DNA of 64,000 nucleotides from JAKVAV01 sp047632755 (GTDB taxonomy: Bacteria > Bacteroidota > Bacteroidia > Flavobacteriales_D > Cryomorphaceae), in contig JBLIDT010000007.1 of assembly GCA_047632755.1 (NCBI GenBank), forward strand, positions 62,001 through 126,000, read 5' to 3'. Every line of letters begins with the position of its first letter. Positions within the stretch are counted from its first letter, which is position 1. Made by a program: the position numbers and the translations under genes. The notes below the pieces were generated by a model that saw nothing but the letters and a program-made list of their open reading frames with translations, was not told the DNA's origin and searched no databases. Positions 61,451-64,000 of the stretch are shown here, piece by piece.

Positions 61451-62371
61451 ATGCTGGGGCGGGTCAAATCATATTTTAGGCATTACCGTTCTGAGCGTCG
61501 AGGAGTAATCGTTCTCGCCATTGTCCTTTTTTTAGCTGTAGCTGGCGTTGAAGTCTTCAGACTGTTTTACGAACCCAAGGTCGAAAGAATAGATATTCTT
61601 TTGACCAGCGAAGACGAATCAGAAGAAAATGATCAAGTCGGATTTTCAGTTGGTCCCGCAGAAATTATTCCCTTCACGTTTAATCCCAATTCCCTCAACG
61701 ATTCAGGATATGCTGCTCTTGGTTTTTCTGAAAAGGAGATAAAAACATTGAGGAATTACCAAAAGGCAGGAGCAAGTTTTGAAATCAAGCGCGACTTTGC
61801 CAAGCTTTTCTTTGTGGATGAAAAAGAGTATGCCAACCTCGAGCCTTTCATTGATTTGCCTGAATCAAAACCGAAGAAAGAGTATTCTTCATCATATAAC
61901 AAGGCTTCGAGAAAACCGAAAGTCAAATGGTCTGATACGGCATCTACCTCTATTTATGCTTACGAGGAGTTCACTTGCAATATCAATACAGCCGATACTA
62001 ACGAGCTGAAAAAACTGAAAGGAATCGGCTCGTTTTATGCAAAAAAGATTATCGAGTACCGAGAAGAATTGGGAGGTTTTCACAGCATTGCACAGCTTGG
62101 GGAAATGTGGAAAATGACCCCTGACAAAATTGATAAATTTGCCGATCAAGTGATTCTCGATCGTTCAGAAATCAGGCAGATTGAGATCAATTCCGCTTCG
62201 GCCCACGCCCTTTCTCAGCATCCTTATTTGAGTTTTGGCGAAGCAAATAAAATAGTGTTGAAAAGGGAAGAGGCAGGGGGCTACGTCGATTCGAAGGCAT
62301 TCTGTTCTTCGGGTTTGTTAGATGCTGATTTATGCCGTAAACTTGTGCCCTACCTTAATTTTACTGAATGA
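61451..62371 (+). CDS. membrane-anchored helix-hairpin-helix (ComEA-like) protein
   Basis: A 306-residue protein with an N-terminal membrane helix (residues 17-38, VIVLAIVLFLAVAGVEVFRL) and a linker. Its C-terminal half holds helix-hairpin-helix units of the ComEA type: CNINTADTNELKKLKGIGS and FYAKKIIEYREELGGF (about 178-214), with a second diverged set near 255-300 (INSASAHALSQHPYL). ComEA-like proteins bind DNA during uptake, but many Bacteroidota carry such proteins without known competence. It overlaps apt by four bases. Confidence 0.85.
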   Translation: MLGRVKSYFRHYRSERRGVIVLAIVLFLAVAGVEVFRLFYEPKVERIDILLTSEDESEENDQVGFSVGPAEIIPFTFNPNSLNDSGYAALGFSEKEIKTLRNYQKAGASFEIKRDFAKLFFVDEKEYANLEPFIDLPESKPKKEYSSSYNKASRKPKVKWSDTASTSIYAYEEFTCNINTADTNELKKLKGIGSFYAKKIIEYREELGGFHSIAQLGEMWKMTPDKIDKFADQVILDRSEIRQIEINSASAHALSQHPYLSFGEANKIVLKREEAGGYVDSKAFCSSGLLDADLCRKLVPYLNFTE

Positions 62372-62901
62372 ATCTTCGAGAAGAACTCCTTTCTATAATT
62401 CGCGATGTGCCTGATTTCCCGAAGCCAGGCATTCTTTTTCGTGACATAACGCCGATACTTGAAAACCCCAAGGTGAGTCGAGCTGTTGTAAACGAAATGA
62501 TGCATCAGCTTGAAGGAATGAAGATTGACGCTGTGGCTGGTATTGAAAGCCGAGGCTTTTTGTTTGGGCTTCCGCTGGCAATGGAAATGAACGTGCCTTT
62601 TATCGCGATTAGGAAGAAAGGAAAACTCCCCGCAGAAACAGTGGAGTATAGCTACGATCTGGAATACGGAAGTGCAACCATCGAGATGCACAGAGGGGTA
62701 GTGGAGCCAGGTATGAATGTGCTCATTCACGATGATCTTTTAGCTACTGGCGGCACAGCCGTGGCTAGCAGAGAACTCATTCATCTTGAAGGAGGAACCG
62801 TGGCTGGATTCTCTTTTCTGATCGAATTGAAGGGTTTGCTCGGAAGGGAGAGACTCGCTGAAACTGATAAGCCGATTTTAAGCGTTGTAGATTACGATTG
62901 A
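62368..62901 (+). CDS. apt: adenine phosphoribosyltransferase
   Basis: Apt salvages adenine to AMP with PRPP. The 177-residue protein has IRDVPDFPKPGILFRDITPIL (about 11-31, read in part), GIESRGFLFGLPLA (about 58-71), KKGKLPAETVEY (about 86-97) and the PRPP-binding VLIHDDLLATGGTAVAS (about 119-135). Length is standard. It overlaps the upstream helix-hairpin-helix gene by four bases (ATGA) and may be co-transcribed with the acyl-CoA dehydrogenase 19 bases downstream. With the AMP nucleosidase elsewhere in the window it would close an adenine cycle. Confidence 0.96.
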   Translation: MNLREELLSIIRDVPDFPKPGILFRDITPILENPKVSRAVVNEMMHQLEGMKIDAVAGIESRGFLFGLPLAMEMNVPFIAIRKKGKLPAETVEYSYDLEYGSATIEMHRGVVEPGMNVLIHDDLLATGGTAVASRELIHLEGGTVAGFSFLIELKGLLGRERLAETDKPILSVVDYD

Positions 62902-62920
62902 ACCACCAACTAAAAAATAG

Positions 62921-64000
62921 ATGAATTCACAACTAACAGAAAACCAAAGGATGATTGCACAAATGGTGCAAGATTTTGGTGAGCGGGAAATTCGCCCGCA
63001 TTTTATGGAATGGGATGAGGATCAGTATTTCCCCATCGAAACCATGAAGAAAATGGGAGAGCTTGGTCTCCTGGGAGTTTTTGTTCCCGAAGAATATGGA
63101 GGATCGGGTTTCGGCTACTACGAATACTATACGGCTGTTTCCGAAATAGCGAAGATTTGCGGTTCTCTTGGACTTTCAGTTGCAGCGCATAACTCGCTTT
63201 GTACGGGGCATATTTTGGGATTTGGCTCCGAGGAGCAAAAGAAAAAGTGGCTTCCAAAACTGGCAACAGGAGAGTGGATAGGTGCATGGGGGCTGACGGA
63301 AAGTAATACAGGTTCCGATGCTTTGAGAATGAAGACCACAGCCGTGAAAGATGGCAACGAATGGGTGATCAACGGTACGAAAAACTGGATCACTCATGGA
63401 ATTAGTGGGGATGTAGCTGTTGTTCTCGTTCGAACAGGTGAGCTGCTCGACTCTCGCGGAATTACTGCCTTTGTGGTAGAACGTGGGACGCCCGGTTTCA
63501 AAGCTGGAAAGAAGGAGAATAAGATGGGAATGCGTGCTTCGGAAACCGCTGAGCTGGTTTTTGAGGATTGTCGAGTTCCAGAAGAGAATGTTTTAGGAAA
63601 CCTTGGAGAAGGGTTTATTCAAGCCATGAAGGTTCTTGATGGCGGAAGAATCTCAATCGCTGCTTTGTCGCTGGGAATTGCAAAAGGCGCTTATGAAGCT
63701 GCTTTGAAATACAGCAAGGAGAGAGAGCAGTTTGGTAAGCCGATTTCGAGCTTTCAAGCCATTGCATTCAAGCTTGCCGACATGGCGACTGAAATTGAAG
63801 CTGCAGAATTGTTGACCCTTCAGGCAGCCGATCTCAAGAATAGAAAACAAGAAATGACGAAGGAATCTGCCATGGCGAAATACTATGCCTCAGAAGTCGC
63901 TGTAAGAGTAGCGAATGAGGCTGTTCAAATTTTTGGTGGGTACGGTTATACCAAAGATTTTCCAGTTGAGAAATTTTACAGAGACAGCAAACTTTGTACG
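62921..64000 (+). CDS. acyl-CoA dehydrogenase (partial, 3' end beyond window)
   Basis: A flavin acyl-CoA dehydrogenase of fatty acid or branched-chain oxidation. The frame is open from the ATG at 62921 to the window edge, 360 codons, so only about 20 residues are missing. Motifs are LGLLGVFVPEEYGGSG (about 47-62), GAWGLTESNTGSDALRMKT (about 122-140, FAD site), LEFEDCRVPEENVLG-type near 210-225, KEREQFGKPISSFQAIAFKLADM (about 266-288, read in part) and IFGGYGYTKDFPVEKFYRD (about 336-354). The catalytic-glutamate region lies beyond the edge. The chain-length preference cannot be told. Confidence 0.95.
   Translation, partial: MNSQLTENQRMIAQMVQDFGEREIRPHFMEWDEDQYFPIETMKKMGELGLLGVFVPEEYGGSGFGYYEYYTAVSEIAKICGSLGLSVAAHNSLCTGHILGFGSEEQKKKWLPKLATGEWIGAWGLTESNTGSDALRMKTTAVKDGNEWVINGTKNWITHGISGDVAVVLVRTGELLDSRGITAFVVERGTPGFKAGKKENKMGMRASETAELVFEDCRVPEENVLGNLGEGFIQAMKVLDGGRISIAALSLGIAKGAYEAALKYSKEREQFGKPISSFQAIAFKLADMATEIEAAELLTLQAADLKNRKQEMTKESAMAKYYASEVAVRVANEAVQIFGGYGYTKDFPVEKFYRDSKLCT

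Overview
The window is a chromosomal stretch of a Bacteroidota bacterium, most likely Flavobacteriales-like. The reasons are several type IX secretion (T9SS) cargo proteins with type A or type B C-terminal sorting domains, a type III glutamine synthetase, a fused SecDF, a PorE-like OmpA protein, Bacteroidota-specific families (DUF5606, DUF2851, DUF6438, short AMP nucleosidase), and many upstream regions carrying the Bacteroidota -7 promoter element TAnnTTTG instead of an E. coli-type -10. No tRNA, rRNA, CRISPR array, insertion sequence or prophage was seen. Coding density is high. The longest gene-free stretch is about 320 bases (39879-40196).

Layout. 1-10250: purB (partial), a DUF456 membrane protein, pyrG-yidC-DUF6438 lipoprotein, a TonB-dependent receptor, and holA with an AMP nucleosidase. 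10250-18800: a solitary HsdR-N nuclease-like gene, a secreted subtilase, DUF5606, an AAA/DUF4143 ATPase with a striking pair of inverted repeats in its promoter region, murB, two overlapping glycosyltransferase genes and ftsE. 18985-28007: a 1032-residue TPR protein coupled to an outer-membrane barrel protein, gyrB, a secreted endonuclease/exonuclease/phosphatase-fold protein and lgt. 28064-42066: an all-minus-strand surface locus with two very large T9SS type B proteins (1282 and about 2600 residues), preceded by a membrane-anchored PKD protein with a T9SS-like C-terminus and an ECF sigma factor. 42325-54600: mdh, a secreted beta-propeller protein with calcium-loop repeats, secDF, tatA, a Na+/Ca2+ exchanger, glnN and a PorE-like protein. 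54661-64000: purM-prfA-pyrF, DUF2851-PspC, an alanine/sodium symporter with an unusual extracytoplasmic N-terminus, a helix-hairpin-helix protein, apt and an acyl-CoA dehydrogenase (partial).

How it fits together. Much of the window concerns protein export and the cell surface: YidC, SecDF, TatA, Lgt, a PorE-like envelope protein and five proteins bearing T9SS sorting signals or a look-alike of one. The rest is core metabolism (purines, pyrimidines, malate, glutamine). The most interesting unit is the sigma / anti-sigma-like / giant adhesin locus at 28-42 kb. There the presumed anti-sigma factor carries, outside the membrane, the same PKD plus sorting-domain-like arrangement that ends the two adhesins. 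This suggests, as inference only, a circuit that senses T9SS cargo or export status. Second is the symporter whose N-terminus combines a signal peptide, an SprB-like repeat and a lipoyl-like fold.
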